64,000 nucleotides of DNA, taken from assembly GCA_016744695.1 (NCBI GenBank), contig JADGDV010000007.1, positions 1-64,000 of the forward strand. Reading direction: 5' to 3'. Below the pieces are notes generated by a model that saw only the letters and a list, made by a program, of their open reading frames with translations, did not search any database and was not told the origin of the DNA. Shown here piece after piece: positions 51,750 to 61,105 of the stretch; the stretch's first letter is position 1, and each line of letters opens with the position of its first letter. This DNA comes from Hahellaceae bacterium. Lineage in GTDB: Bacteria > Pseudomonadota > Gammaproteobacteria > Pseudomonadales > Oleiphilaceae. The position numbers and the translations under genes are program-made.

Positions 51750-53675
51750 TTAATTTACATCAAGAGGAAAACTATCAAATTCCTCAGAGTTTAGCGAAAT
51801 AGTCACCTGCCATTTCCCTGGACTGTCCCTGGCTTGGTCTGGACTGTAATAGACATAGCTATAATTAAAACCATCACCGCTATTTTGTAACACGGTAAGG
51901 TAATCAAACACCCTACGACCTTTTGCATCAAATATCTCTACCAACAACTCATTTTGATCTCCTTCAAGACCATCAAGAGCGGTATAGATAAAAATGGGAT
52001 TACCACTATTTAAAGTAAAGCGAGAAACCTGATTTAATGGCGATAAAATGTGAGATATCGCCTCAGAAGCAATTGAAACACCAGACACCCCTTTTAACTC
52101 ACTCACAGGAAACACAAAGTTAGTCGTTTTTATTTTTTTACCATATTCATAAGAATTACTAAGAATAAGCTTTCCATTTTCAAAAAAAAGTTTCATATCT
52201 CCTGATAGCAAACCATCACTTAATATTCCGGTTGAAATAACCTTACCCGAAGGAGAGTATTCTTGATAGAGGCCGTTATATTTGTCATTTTTAATCGCTA
52301 GCTCTGTAGTTTTAAACCCTTCAGGATGGACTCTTGTAACTTTTTGAAGAACGTCATTTTCAAATAAGTGGAGTTCCTTTGGTCTATTGTTTTCGTTATA
52401 AACAATAGCCTCACCTTCTTTTCTCCCATTAACGTAAATAGTTTTAGAGACCATTCCACCTAATGAATCTTTTAATAGGTATAACTCATGAGGGGAGCTA
52501 GAATCTTCAGCAAATTTTTCAGCTAGCTCTACATACTGAGGGTAGTCTGCATTCCCAGGCTCTACTTTAACTGCTATCTGGTATGACTCACGAGCAGCTT
52601 GATACCTTTCAAGATACATTGCTATGTTACCTAGCTGATAAAACGAAAAGCTATCTGAAGGGTCTAAATGAGTTGCCTTTCTTGTTGCTATAAAGGCTTC
52701 TTCTGAGTTGCCTAATTTATGCTGAATAGCGCCTATTAACCTCCACGCAATGGCTCTATGGGGCCATAGCTCTACGGACTCATTAAGGTACTGAAGTGCT
52801 TCTTCAAACTGCAGATTGCAACTGTATGCTTTACCAACATTATAACTACTCCAGCTGTTACGATGAAACTCATAAACCTGAAGGTATTCAGCAACCTTAT
52901 CGCAAGTCTCCTGAGGCAAAGCATCCACATTATTAATCATCCACGAAACTTCAGTTGATTTTAACCATGGATAAGACACATATTCAGGCCTTAACTCTTC
53001 AATAAACTGCATTTCCTCATCAGTACTTCCACCCCATTTCGGATCTAGTGTAGATAGATACGCATGACGAACCCAATTGAGGGCTGGGTCCCGCAAAATC
53101 CCTTGACTATAAATATCCTTTTTGGGGGTATCACTCCCCTGTCTCAATGCTATATTTAATTCAATCGCATACGGATATGCAGTTTGAGCATTTATAGATT
53201 TTACTTTTTTAAGATCATCAATACTCAGTTTAAATAAACGACGCATCTCAATAAGATCGGACTGGGGTGTATTCCTAATGTAGTCAGTTCCCCTAGCGAG
53301 CACACCTTGATTCATCAAAAAGTTTGCTCTAACTATGTAAGGTACCGCTTTTTTCGGTGTAGCTTTAACCCATTCATCCAAATACTGAAGTAACCACTCT
53401 TCGTCTCTAACCAATGAGTTCAGCGCATATAATATTTCAATATCTTGACCATCCTTAGAAGGAAGCAAATGAAGCTCTAACTCATTTGACAGCTGAACAT
53501 ACTGCCTTTCTAAAAGCATTTTCAAGTACTGCTCACCATGAATTGATAGTTCAGGGGTCAAGCTTTCAGCACTGAAAACAGTAGTCGATGAGCTGAAGAT
53601 CTTATCTTTAAAGGCATAGCTCAAAGAAATTATTACGACAGCTAACAGAATTATAACTCTAGAAATTTGTGACAT
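51750..53675 (-). CDS. Membrane-anchored TPR protein with MORN/YwqK-like repeats
   Basis: TPR 'HRAIAWRLIGAIQHKLGNSEEAFIATRKATHLDPSDSFSFYQLGNIAMYLERY'; 'YVNGRKEGEAIVYNENNRPKELHLFENDVLQ' and 'YNGLYQEYSPSGKVISTGILSDGLLSGDMKLFFENGKL'. Confidence 0.75.
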   Translation of the reverse strand: MSQISRVIILLAVVIISLSYAFKDKIFSSSTTVFSAESLTPELSIHGEQYLKMLLERQYVQLSNELELHLLPSKDGQDIEILYALNSLVRDEEWLLQYLDEWVKATPKKAVPYIVRANFLMNQGVLARGTDYIRNTPQSDLIEMRRLFKLSIDDLKKVKSINAQTAYPYAIELNIALRQGSDTPKKDIYSQGILRDPALNWVRHAYLSTLDPKWGGSTDEEMQFIEELRPEYVSYPWLKSTEVSWMINNVDALPQETCDKVAEYLQVYEFHRNSWSSYNVGKAYSCNLQFEEALQYLNESVELWPHRAIAWRLIGAIQHKLGNSEEAFIATRKATHLDPSDSFSFYQLGNIAMYLERYQAARESYQIAVKVEPGNADYPQYVELAEKFAEDSSSPHELYLLKDSLGGMVSKTIYVNGRKEGEAIVYNENNRPKELHLFENDVLQKVTRVHPEGFKTTELAIKNDKYNGLYQEYSPSGKVISTGILSDGLLSGDMKLFFENGKLILSNSYEYGKKIKTTNFVFPVSELKGVSGVSIASEAISHILSPLNQVSRFTLNSGNPIFIYTALDGLEGDQNELLVEIFDAKGRRVFDYLTVLQNSGDGFNYSYVYYSPDQARDSPGKWQVTISLNSEEFDSFPLDVN

Positions 53676-53800
53676 TAAAAAATCATACCTTTTGAATTAT
53701 GTGTGTTTTCATAGCTATAGTTTATACCAAATATTACAGATACGCTTTAAAGTGTTTAATATCAATAAATTAGATTATATCGACATCAAGTATAACGTTT

Positions 53801-53947
53801 CTAAAAGTTAATTTTGATGCCGTGTAGTTTTATCATTAAGTAGCGAGATTTGGTTGCACTCGTGTTTGCTAAATCAAGAAGGCTTTCGGATATTCTTTTA
53901 CCGGAGCTCCCATGACCGCCAAGTATAATTATGTTTGTGTTTTCCAT
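53801..53947 (-). pseudogene. Truncated Rossmann-fold (saccharopine dehydrogenase/SDR-like) N-terminus
   Basis: MENTNIIILGGHGSSGKRISESLLDLANT... then divergence and stop; GGHGSSG nucleotide-binding motif. Confidence 0.5.
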
Positions 53948-53952
53948 AACGT

Positions 53953-54306
53953 CTATTTATTAATACTTGCCTTTATTATTTCTAACACTGATTCAGCTGC
54001 ATAATTCTTTGGCATAACTTCGTTTGCTGTAGCAGACAACTGAAATGCGCCCTCCATTGCAGCGATAACGATAGCACTCAGATGAACAACTTCTTTACTT
54101 TTTGTATTCTTACCTACCCAAACTTCTGCAATTAGTTTCTTAATAAGTTCTAATTGCTGCTTAATCAAGCCTTGGTAGATATCTTTAATTTCGGGCTGCC
54201 GGATAGATTCTCCTGCAATAACGACCCAAGCAGAAACGACTTCAGGTAGCTCTGATTCTCCGGTCGCCAAGCGAGCATTGATGAAAGTTGTTGGGCCTGT
54301 AAGTTT
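53953..54306 (-). pseudogene. N-terminally truncated TetR-family regulator (BetI-like C-terminal domain)
   Basis: FINARLATGESELPEVVSAWVVIAGESIRQPEI...IVIAAMEGAFQLSAT; in-frame TAG just upstream, no HTH. Confidence 0.6.
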
Positions 54307-54309
54307 CTA

Positions 54310-54693
54310 AGTCAGAATTGTGTTCCAAGTAAAACTCAAAAGATAGTTCACAATCTCATCATGGCTACCTCGCATTCCCATGTGCCTAGTAGTAATGATG
54401 AGATGCTAATAACTGATATAGACCTAGCAATACTCGGAAGCTCTGAAGATCGTTATTCTCGATTCGAAGCTGATGTGAGAAGAGAGTATAAAAAAGTACC
54501 TGACTGCATCTATAGAAGAAAAAGAAAGGCTGTTCTTAATGTCTTCTTAAATAGAGGTCGTATTTATTCTATATATCAATTTTATGATAAGTTTGAATCG
54601 CAAGCTCGAGTAAATCTCCGTAGGGAATTAAACTCATTATGTCGAGGCGGTGCACGAAAAGCTGAAAACCAAATTGATTACAGAAAGGGGTGA
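54310..54693 (+). pseudogene. N-terminally truncated HD-superfamily metal-dependent phosphohydrolase-like protein
   Basis: VPSKTQKIVHNLIMATSHSHVPSSNDEMLITDIDLAILGSSEDRYSRFEADVRREYKKVPD...FESQARVNLRREL matches the C-terminal half of predicted HD proteins; catalytic HD half missing. Confidence 0.65.
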
Positions 54694-54784
54694 GAGATTT
54701 AATAGCGCCCTACTAGGGCTGCCCATGCAGAATTCAAATTATTTAAACAAGCAACAGCCCTGGCTGTCGCTTTATAAGCCTGCC

Positions 54785-55342
54785 TCAAATATTCACCACC
54801 TTCATAGGTTGAAACTTGTCCTTGTCTGCTTTCGTCACAATGCTGGGTTTTTCATCTATAAACTGAATTTCTTTCACTCGGGCGCTAAAGCTACCAGGCA
54901 TAACCATTTCAACATTTTCGAGGATATATCTCACATACAACCCCCTACTATTTCGTCTTTTCTTTAGAAATCTTTCAGCTTCACTATCACTCATTTTAAG
55001 ATTAGGTAGTGCATCAAAATTAGTTATATTAACCACAATTTCTTTGGGTAAAACGCTGATATTATTGCGAGAGTCAAATATAAACGAGTCAGCCTGAAGA
55101 ACCGGGAATTCTTGATTTTTAAAATCATAACTATCCAACTTAGATGGAACCGTTACTTGATATGCAGACTTTAAATTACGCGTGTTAATTGCGTTACTAA
55201 GGTCTCCCACTGCTTTATTTAAACTACGCTGGTAAGCTATTTCATTACCCTGCATTGAAACCACCTTATTACCATATTGATAACGCAGGTAATCTTCTGC
55301 ATATATATTAAGATATGCTATTACTAACATCAACCCCTTCAA
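54785..55342 (-). CDS. Hypothetical protein, possibly the 3' part of a frameshifted lipoprotein gene
   Basis: 185 aa ORF; overlaps 55308-55541 ORF out of frame. Confidence 0.5.
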   Translation of the reverse strand: MKGLMLVIAYLNIYAEDYLRYQYGNKVVSMQGNEIAYQRSLNKAVGDLSNAINTRNLKSAYQVTVPSKLDSYDFKNQEFPVLQADSFIFDSRNNISVLPKEIVVNITNFDALPNLKMSDSEAERFLKKRRNSRGLYVRYILENVEMVMPGSFSARVKEIQFIDEKPSIVTKADKDKFQPMKVVNI

Positions 55343-55541
55343 GCATTAGCTCGTGCCATGTAAGCACTTCATAATGGTTAGATCCAGAATTACCATGATT
55401 TAGAGGTTCTTGAGTAATCGGGTTATTCCAACAAGAGATGCACTCACCACCAACATAAGTATGTTTACCATTTACGGCACATGCACTTAAAAGGCAGGTT
55501 ACAAAAACAACAATTAATTTATTAACAACATTCATCAACAT
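55308..55541 (-). CDS. Hypothetical lipoprotein (short)
   Basis: MLMNVVNKLIVVFVTCLLSACAVNGKHTYVGGECISCWNNPITQEPLNHG; lipobox LLSAC. Confidence 0.55.
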   Translation of the reverse strand: MLMNVVNKLIVVFVTCLLSACAVNGKHTYVGGECISCWNNPITQEPLNHGNSGSNHYEVLTWHELMLEGVDVSNSIS

Positions 55542-55943
55542 ATTCCCTGTAATAATTAAAACGTCCTAAATAATACGGTTATACCACTTTCACTCTAACG
55601 ATCAATACAGCGACCAACAGTAAAATCAAACCATGCCAATATTCAAGCATTGTCATCATTAGCTAGCTGCAATAGATTAATAAAAAAACGAGATATCGAC
55701 GGTAATTGAAAGGCTGCGTAGGCCGTAATACCTCCTTGTTTACATATCCATTCCATGGATAGTAGATAATTTGAAACAAACACCATCTAGTTAATGGCGC
55801 TTGTGCTGGATATGATAAGCATTCATATATCCAATTTCAATGACAACGACCTATTTACAAGACTTTGATATCGCTATCATTAACTCTGAGACTGCTGAAT
55901 ATCCGTTCCAGGACGCTCCAATTCTGTTTGGGGTTCTGCTATT

Positions 55944-56085
55944 TTAAAAAATTTTAGGGTTTTGATGTCGACCATTTAAACGGATCTCGAAGTGAACGTG
56001 ATTGCCAGTAGCATTACCGGTACGACCTACAGTTGCGATAGTTTGCCTCTTTTTTTACAACAACATTGAAATTAGAATAGTTAAT
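55944..56085 (-). pseudogene. Degraded M23 (LytM-like) peptidase C-terminal fragment
   Basis: Minus-strand frame ...[36 protein letters not shown]; the upstream part (NFNVVVKK) is in another frame. Confidence 0.65.
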
Positions 56086-56172
56086 AATATTTTAAAACAA
56101 GTATTCATTTATATTCGTATATATTCGTATATATTAAATTCGTTAATCTGTAAATAAATTATACCCACTATT

Positions 56173-56877
56173 TCATGCTGATATAATAATATTGGCAGCT
56201 AAGGCAATCAAAATAATGCCAAATACTCGTTCTAGCCAATGACTATATTTCTGTAACCAACTTAACCAATTAGGTCGAGAAAACAACCAAGCCACAGTGA
56301 TATACCAGCCCATATCCACTATCATCGCGGTAAAGGCATAAGCAAACTTGGCTATAAGAGGGGTCTCTGGGCCAACAATTTGGCTAAAAAGTGCAATAAA
56401 AAAGATAGCGGCTTTAGGGTTTAAACAAGCCATTAGAAAGCCATCACGAGCGGCATAAGAGACTTCATTTTCGTTTATCGTAGTACTAACAGTAACCATT
56501 TTCTTGCGCAGACCTTGGAAGCCAATCCAAGCTAAGAAAAAAGCTCCAACCCATTGAATAGCAATAAACACAGTGGGGAAACTATGAATCACGGCAGCCA
56601 ATCCAACAACGGATAATATGGCATAAATGCCAACTGCAAAGCCATGAAAGACACCCGTTATCATACCCTGTTGACGACCACCGTTTAGCGTGTGATTTAA
56701 CACCAGAGCTAAAGAAGGTCCCGGTGACATAGCACCTAACAAGCAAATACTAACAACGGTTAACCAAATGGAAAGAGTCATGAAATCACTTATATTTAAT
56801 GTCGATATAATATGGGATATGGCCACGGATGCTATTAAAACGCCTACCATACCCTCTAGCTCAGTCACAAAAGACAA
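56173..56877 (-). CDS. LysE family translocator (native start probably MTLSIWLTVV near 56780)
   Basis: 'CLLGAMSPGPSLALVLNHTLNGGRQQGMITGVFHGFAVGIYAILSVVGL'. Confidence 0.88.
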   Translation of the reverse strand: MSFVTELEGMVGVLIASVAISHIISTLNISDFMTLSIWLTVVSICLLGAMSPGPSLALVLNHTLNGGRQQGMITGVFHGFAVGIYAILSVVGLAAVIHSFPTVFIAIQWVGAFFLAWIGFQGLRKKMVTVSTTINENEVSYAARDGFLMACLNPKAAIFFIALFSQIVGPETPLIAKFAYAFTAMIVDMGWYITVAWLFSRPNWLSWLQKYSHWLERVFGIILIALAANIIISA

Positions 56878-56953
56878 ATAAACGAGCTAAATTTCGGGGT
56901 AACGGTCTCCCATAAATATTAACTAAACACAGCCGACTTTAACATCAAAATTT

Positions 56954-58171
56954 TCAAACCAGCATCTGCTGCAGTAATTTCTCGCAAGCTTTGTGATCTA
57001 AATATTTAGGTACAGGGTAGTTATAATGCGCCTCCTTTAAAGCCGCTTTGGCAATTGAGGAAATATCAGATGCCTGCAACGCATCCAGTTGCTTCGGCAG
57101 CTCGAATAACTTCAGCATTGACCTAATGTGATCAATGAACTTCTGCGCCAACTCTGCATCTGACTCATTGGCTTTTTTAAGACCACTCACTTCGGCTAGC
57201 TCAGCCAATCTCGAACCGGCGGCACTTTTGGAATAATCCAAAACATAAGGCAGCACAAGAGCATTCCCCACACCATGAGGTGTACCGTAATAGGCGCCCA
57301 AATTATGAGATATTGCATGTACATAACCTAAACTGGCTTTAGTAATCGCCAAGCTAGCATAATAAGAGGCTTGAGACATATTTTGCCTTGCAACAAGATC
57401 GGTACCGTCAACCATAACCTTAGGTAGATTTTCCATAATTAACCGCGTAGCAGCCAATGCATAAGCATCGGTTTCTGGAGTCGCATTAAGCGATATATAG
57501 GCCTCTATGGCATGTGTTAATGCATCCATTCCTGTGGCTGAGGTAATAGATGGGGGTAATCTGGTCATTAGTGCTGAGTCTAGTGCCGCCATCATCGGTA
57601 CCAGTTTAGGGTCAATAATCAAGCCTTTTTTATGGGTAATAGGGTCTGAAATTACGGCCCCTACAGTAGCTTCTGAACCTGTTCCCGCAGTAGTTGGAAT
57701 TGCAAAAAAAGGCATGGGCGCTTTCCATATACGTAGCATACCGACCATTTTTTCTATCGGTTTTCTATTGGTAGCCCCCGCGGCAATCACTTTAGCAGCA
57801 TCAAGAGAAGAGCCACCACCGAAAGCCAAGATAGCATCACTGTTATTCTGCTTTAAGAAAGCTAAACCATTATTGATATGGTCGTACGTTGGGTCAGGTA
57901 AAACTCCATCAAAAATAACCGTTGTCACGCCATTGTTATTTAGTCTTTTCTCAATATTATTCAGTAAACCTAACTTTACCAACATTGAGTCTGTCACAAT
58001 CATCACTTTTTTAATGCCCATCTGTGCAATAGCATCACACAGTTCAAGTGATGAACCTGGTCCACTAAATAATGTGGGTTTGGGCATGGGGACAACGTTA
58101 GCGGCTATCTTTAAGGCTTGCATTATGCTTTTGTAGGTTTGAATTTGAAGCGGGAATAACATGATTAACAT
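56954..58171 (-). CDS. Iron-containing alcohol dehydrogenase
   Basis: 'PKPTLFSGPGSSLELCDAI', 'AFGGGSSLDAAKVIA', 'IPTTAGTGSEAT', 'GMDALTHAIEAYIS', 'HAISHNLGAYYGTPHGVGNALVLPYVL'. Confidence 0.92.
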   Translation of the reverse strand: MLIMLFPLQIQTYKSIMQALKIAANVVPMPKPTLFSGPGSSLELCDAIAQMGIKKVMIVTDSMLVKLGLLNNIEKRLNNNGVTTVIFDGVLPDPTYDHINNGLAFLKQNNSDAILAFGGGSSLDAAKVIAAGATNRKPIEKMVGMLRIWKAPMPFFAIPTTAGTGSEATVGAVISDPITHKKGLIIDPKLVPMMAALDSALMTRLPPSITSATGMDALTHAIEAYISLNATPETDAYALAATRLIMENLPKVMVDGTDLVARQNMSQASYYASLAITKASLGYVHAISHNLGAYYGTPHGVGNALVLPYVLDYSKSAAGSRLAELAEVSGLKKANESDAELAQKFIDHIRSMLKLFELPKQLDALQASDISSIAKAALKEAHYNYPVPKYLDHKACEKLLQQMLV

Positions 58172-58376
58172 ACCTTCTTTTTATTATTTATAGACCCGGC
58201 ATTACTCTAAAGCCCTATCTGTTTTGCTAGTATCTCTTTCATGCTTTCACCTGAATGAGTTGTGGTTGTGAGTATGAATCAATACTAAAAACCAAGCAAG
58301 CGCTTGCTTCTAGCTTATAAGTGCTTTCAAATGATTAATGTGATGCTGTAACTAAGCTATATTAGAATATGCGAGT

Positions 58377-59573
58377 TTATGGAGAGTGGGGTAACTGATA
58401 ATAATCAACTGAAGCCATTTCTGTTAGTCGACTGTGGGCCCTTTCAAACTCAAAACATAAACTACCTTCAATATAAAGAGACGCTAGCGGGATTTCACTT
58501 GAAAGATATAGTTTCACTTTCCGCTCATAAAACTCATCAATTAATGCAATAAAACGACGGACAGCATCATCCATGCTTGAGTGAACAACTTCACGTTCTC
58601 CCGTTTGACCTGAACCAACGCTTCCATCTTCTGTACCCCGTGCTTTAATGTGTTCATAAGCACTTCCACTAAGAGAGGGTATATTCAATAAAAAAACGGT
58701 CTCAAACTGTTTCGCTAGTTGAATATAATCAAGATGACTGCGAGGGCCTTCACAGAGCTGTGAGAACGTAAAGCAAATAGATTTCTCATTATAGGATAAA
58801 CATCGAACCTCTCGCCCCAATACCGTGACGGCAACCGAATCACCCTCCCTGTAATCTTTATTAACCACCTCGATTAAACCCTCAACAGGAGGTAAATTAT
58901 AAGACTTAAACAATAACTTGATACTTTCCGGCTGCTCCATTGATACAGGCGCAGTTATAAAATAAATCTGTTTTCGCTCCAACTGGCGTTCACGGTGATC
59001 ATGAATTCCATCAAGATGCACCTTACAAGTATGTTGCTTAATGGCATCAATCGCAGGTAAAAAACGAGATCGTTGCAATCCGTTAAAATATAAATTCTCT
59101 GGCTCTATGTTACTCGTCGCCACTAATACGACATTAAACTCAAACAGATATTGCATTAACCGTCCTAGCAACATCGCATCACCAATATCTGAAACAAAAA
59201 ACTCATCAAAGCACAAAACCTTGTATTGCTTACTAAGATTCAAGGCAATAACCTTAAGTGGATCAGCCAAGCCTGTCGCTTCAATTAATTGTGTATGAAT
59301 TGACGCCATAAAGTGATGAAAGTGCTGCCGAAGACAATATCTAGGTTGTAAGCTAGTGGAGAATAAATCCATTAAAAATGTCTTACCCCTACCCACCTTT
59401 CCCCATAGATATAAACCTTTAATCGGTTCATTCTTAGCGCTAGCGTGAGTAAGCTGGCTATATAACTCTTCTAATAAGGTTATAGCATTATTCTGAGCAG
59501 AATCATGACTGACTAAACTCTCTTTAAGCAACTGTTTATATTGCTGTAAAGGGCTTGTTTTATGGGTGTTCAT
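58377..59573 (-). CDS. zapE: Cell division protein ZapE (AFG1-like ATPase)
   Basis: 'KGLYLWGKVGRGKTFLMDLF', 'CFDEFFVSDIGDAMLLGRLMQYLF', 'YFNGLQRSRFLPAI'. Confidence 0.88.
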   Translation of the reverse strand: MNTHKTSPLQQYKQLLKESLVSHDSAQNNAITLLEELYSQLTHASAKNEPIKGLYLWGKVGRGKTFLMDLFSTSLQPRYCLRQHFHHFMASIHTQLIEATGLADPLKVIALNLSKQYKVLCFDEFFVSDIGDAMLLGRLMQYLFEFNVVLVATSNIEPENLYFNGLQRSRFLPAIDAIKQHTCKVHLDGIHDHRERQLERKQIYFITAPVSMEQPESIKLLFKSYNLPPVEGLIEVVNKDYREGDSVAVTVLGREVRCLSYNEKSICFTFSQLCEGPRSHLDYIQLAKQFETVFLLNIPSLSGSAYEHIKARGTEDGSVGSGQTGEREVVHSSMDDAVRRFIALIDEFYERKVKLYLSSEIPLASLYIEGSLCFEFERAHSRLTEMASVDYYQLPHSP

Positions 59574-60494
59574 TTAAGAATCCGACAAGTGCATTATCAT
59601 CTTACTGAGCATATGCTCCCATTGCCGAGAGCCTACCGATGGCTCATCAACTATCAAGTGATTATAGTCTGCTCGAGCATCTTCACCTTTCTTAATTGAT
59701 TCTACCTGCCAGTGAGTTAATTTTTGTGTATTTATTAGTTCCAAAATGCCCGTGTACGATACAAGCTCATCGGATTTATCAATAAATAGAATAGTAGGAA
59801 TATTTATTCTGTCAGAGAGGTTATCTTCAAAATGATCTATTGCCTCATAAAGTGCATTATAGGCCCCAATCGGCGTTCCTGTATTAGCACGGTATTCTTC
59901 AGGTGAAAAACTAGGGATAACAACATTAGGAAATGAAGAAAACAAGGTAAAAATATGCGAGTAATAATGAATAGAAAGTGCAGGGGCAAATAACACCATA
60001 CGCTCAAAACTAACTTCGGGGCTAGAGACCATTAAGTCACAACCTAATAAACCTCCCAGTGAATAACCGACAAAAAATAAGGGCACCTTGTTCTCTTCTG
60101 CTCTCTTCTTTGCTACTTCAAATGCTTGATACACCTCACCACGCCATTGCTTATAGGTCACACTTTTAAAGCTTTTTAGACGTTGTTCATCACCAAGATT
60201 TACCATGTTATGGCCTGACAACGTTAAATTAAGCGTTTCGATCCCTTCATCATTTAAACGATCAATAACACTTTGCATTACATTTGGTTTTTGATTAAGC
60301 CCATGGATAACCAATGCAAACCCTTTTACTTCCTTTGAGTCAGGCACATACTCCCACTGATAAGCCTTAGGAAATACCTGTTTGCTTGTATCAACCGTTG
60401 AAATACTGTCATTCAAGGACGATTGGTTTGAGCAGGCATTCAATAGTATGACCAGACCAAAAAAAATGAATATCTGTTTCAAATAACAACGCAT
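59574..60494 (-). CDS. Alpha/beta hydrolase lipoprotein
   Basis: 'LLNACSNQ' lipobox, 'VIHGLNQKPNVMQSVIDRLN', 'FFVGYSLGGLLGCDLM'. Confidence 0.8.
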   Translation of the reverse strand: MRCYLKQIFIFFGLVILLNACSNQSSLNDSISTVDTSKQVFPKAYQWEYVPDSKEVKGFALVIHGLNQKPNVMQSVIDRLNDEGIETLNLTLSGHNMVNLGDEQRLKSFKSVTYKQWRGEVYQAFEVAKKRAEENKVPLFFVGYSLGGLLGCDLMVSSPEVSFERMVLFAPALSIHYYSHIFTLFSSFPNVVIPSFSPEEYRANTGTPIGAYNALYEAIDHFEDNLSDRINIPTILFIDKSDELVSYTGILELINTQKLTHWQVESIKKGEDARADYNHLIVDEPSVGSRQWEHMLSKMIMHLSDS

Positions 60495-60506
60495 TCTAAG
60501 TTCTCA

Positions 60507-60935
60507 TTACACTGAGCTACTACCTTGAATAGTCACAATGATATTTCTGGAGCCACCATAGTTTCTATGCTCACAAAGGTAAACACCTTGCCATACACCC
60601 AGGTTAAGCTGACCATCAGTAATAGGAATATTAAGACTGGCCCCTAATATACTGCTCTTTAGATGAGCAGGTAAATCATCACTACCCTCATAAACATGTT
60701 TGTAATAGGGTTCATTCTCTGGAACGGCCCGATTAAAGTAGCTCTCAAAATCTTGAAGAACCGTTGGATCTGCATTTTCATTTATCGTTAATGATGCAGA
60801 GGTATGTTTGATAAATATATTCATTAAACCAATACGCACAGAGGCAAGCTCAGGGAGCTTTATTAAAATCTCATCTGTGATCAGGTGAAACCCTCTAGCT
60901 GTGGCTTTTAAGCTTATTTCTTTTTGAATCCACAT
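60507..60935 (-). CDS. yjbQ: YjbQ/UPF0047 family protein
   Basis: 'GLMNIFIKHTSASLTINENADPTVLQDFESYFNRAVPE', 'GQLNLGVWQGVYLCEHRNYGGSRNIIVTIQG'. Confidence 0.92.
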   Translation of the reverse strand: MWIQKEISLKATARGFHLITDEILIKLPELASVRIGLMNIFIKHTSASLTINENADPTVLQDFESYFNRAVPENEPYYKHVYEGSDDLPAHLKSSILGASLNIPITDGQLNLGVWQGVYLCEHRNYGGSRNIIVTIQGSSSV

Positions 60936-61105
60936 GTCTTAACTCTGTCCTTTTGGTGTACAAGCTCTATGTGCATAAATTCTTTACTTGTTGATGTATT
61001 CTGTCAATTCATTGTTACCTAATGACAAGATCACTTTTTACTATGTACTTACAATAACGACTCATTAAAACACTATAAAAATTAAGTCGTATTAAGAGAT
61101 CTAAG

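Noticed and set aside
57507-58136. 209 aa plus-strand ORF
   Set aside because: Antisense to a clear iron-containing alcohol dehydrogenase; no recognisable domain.
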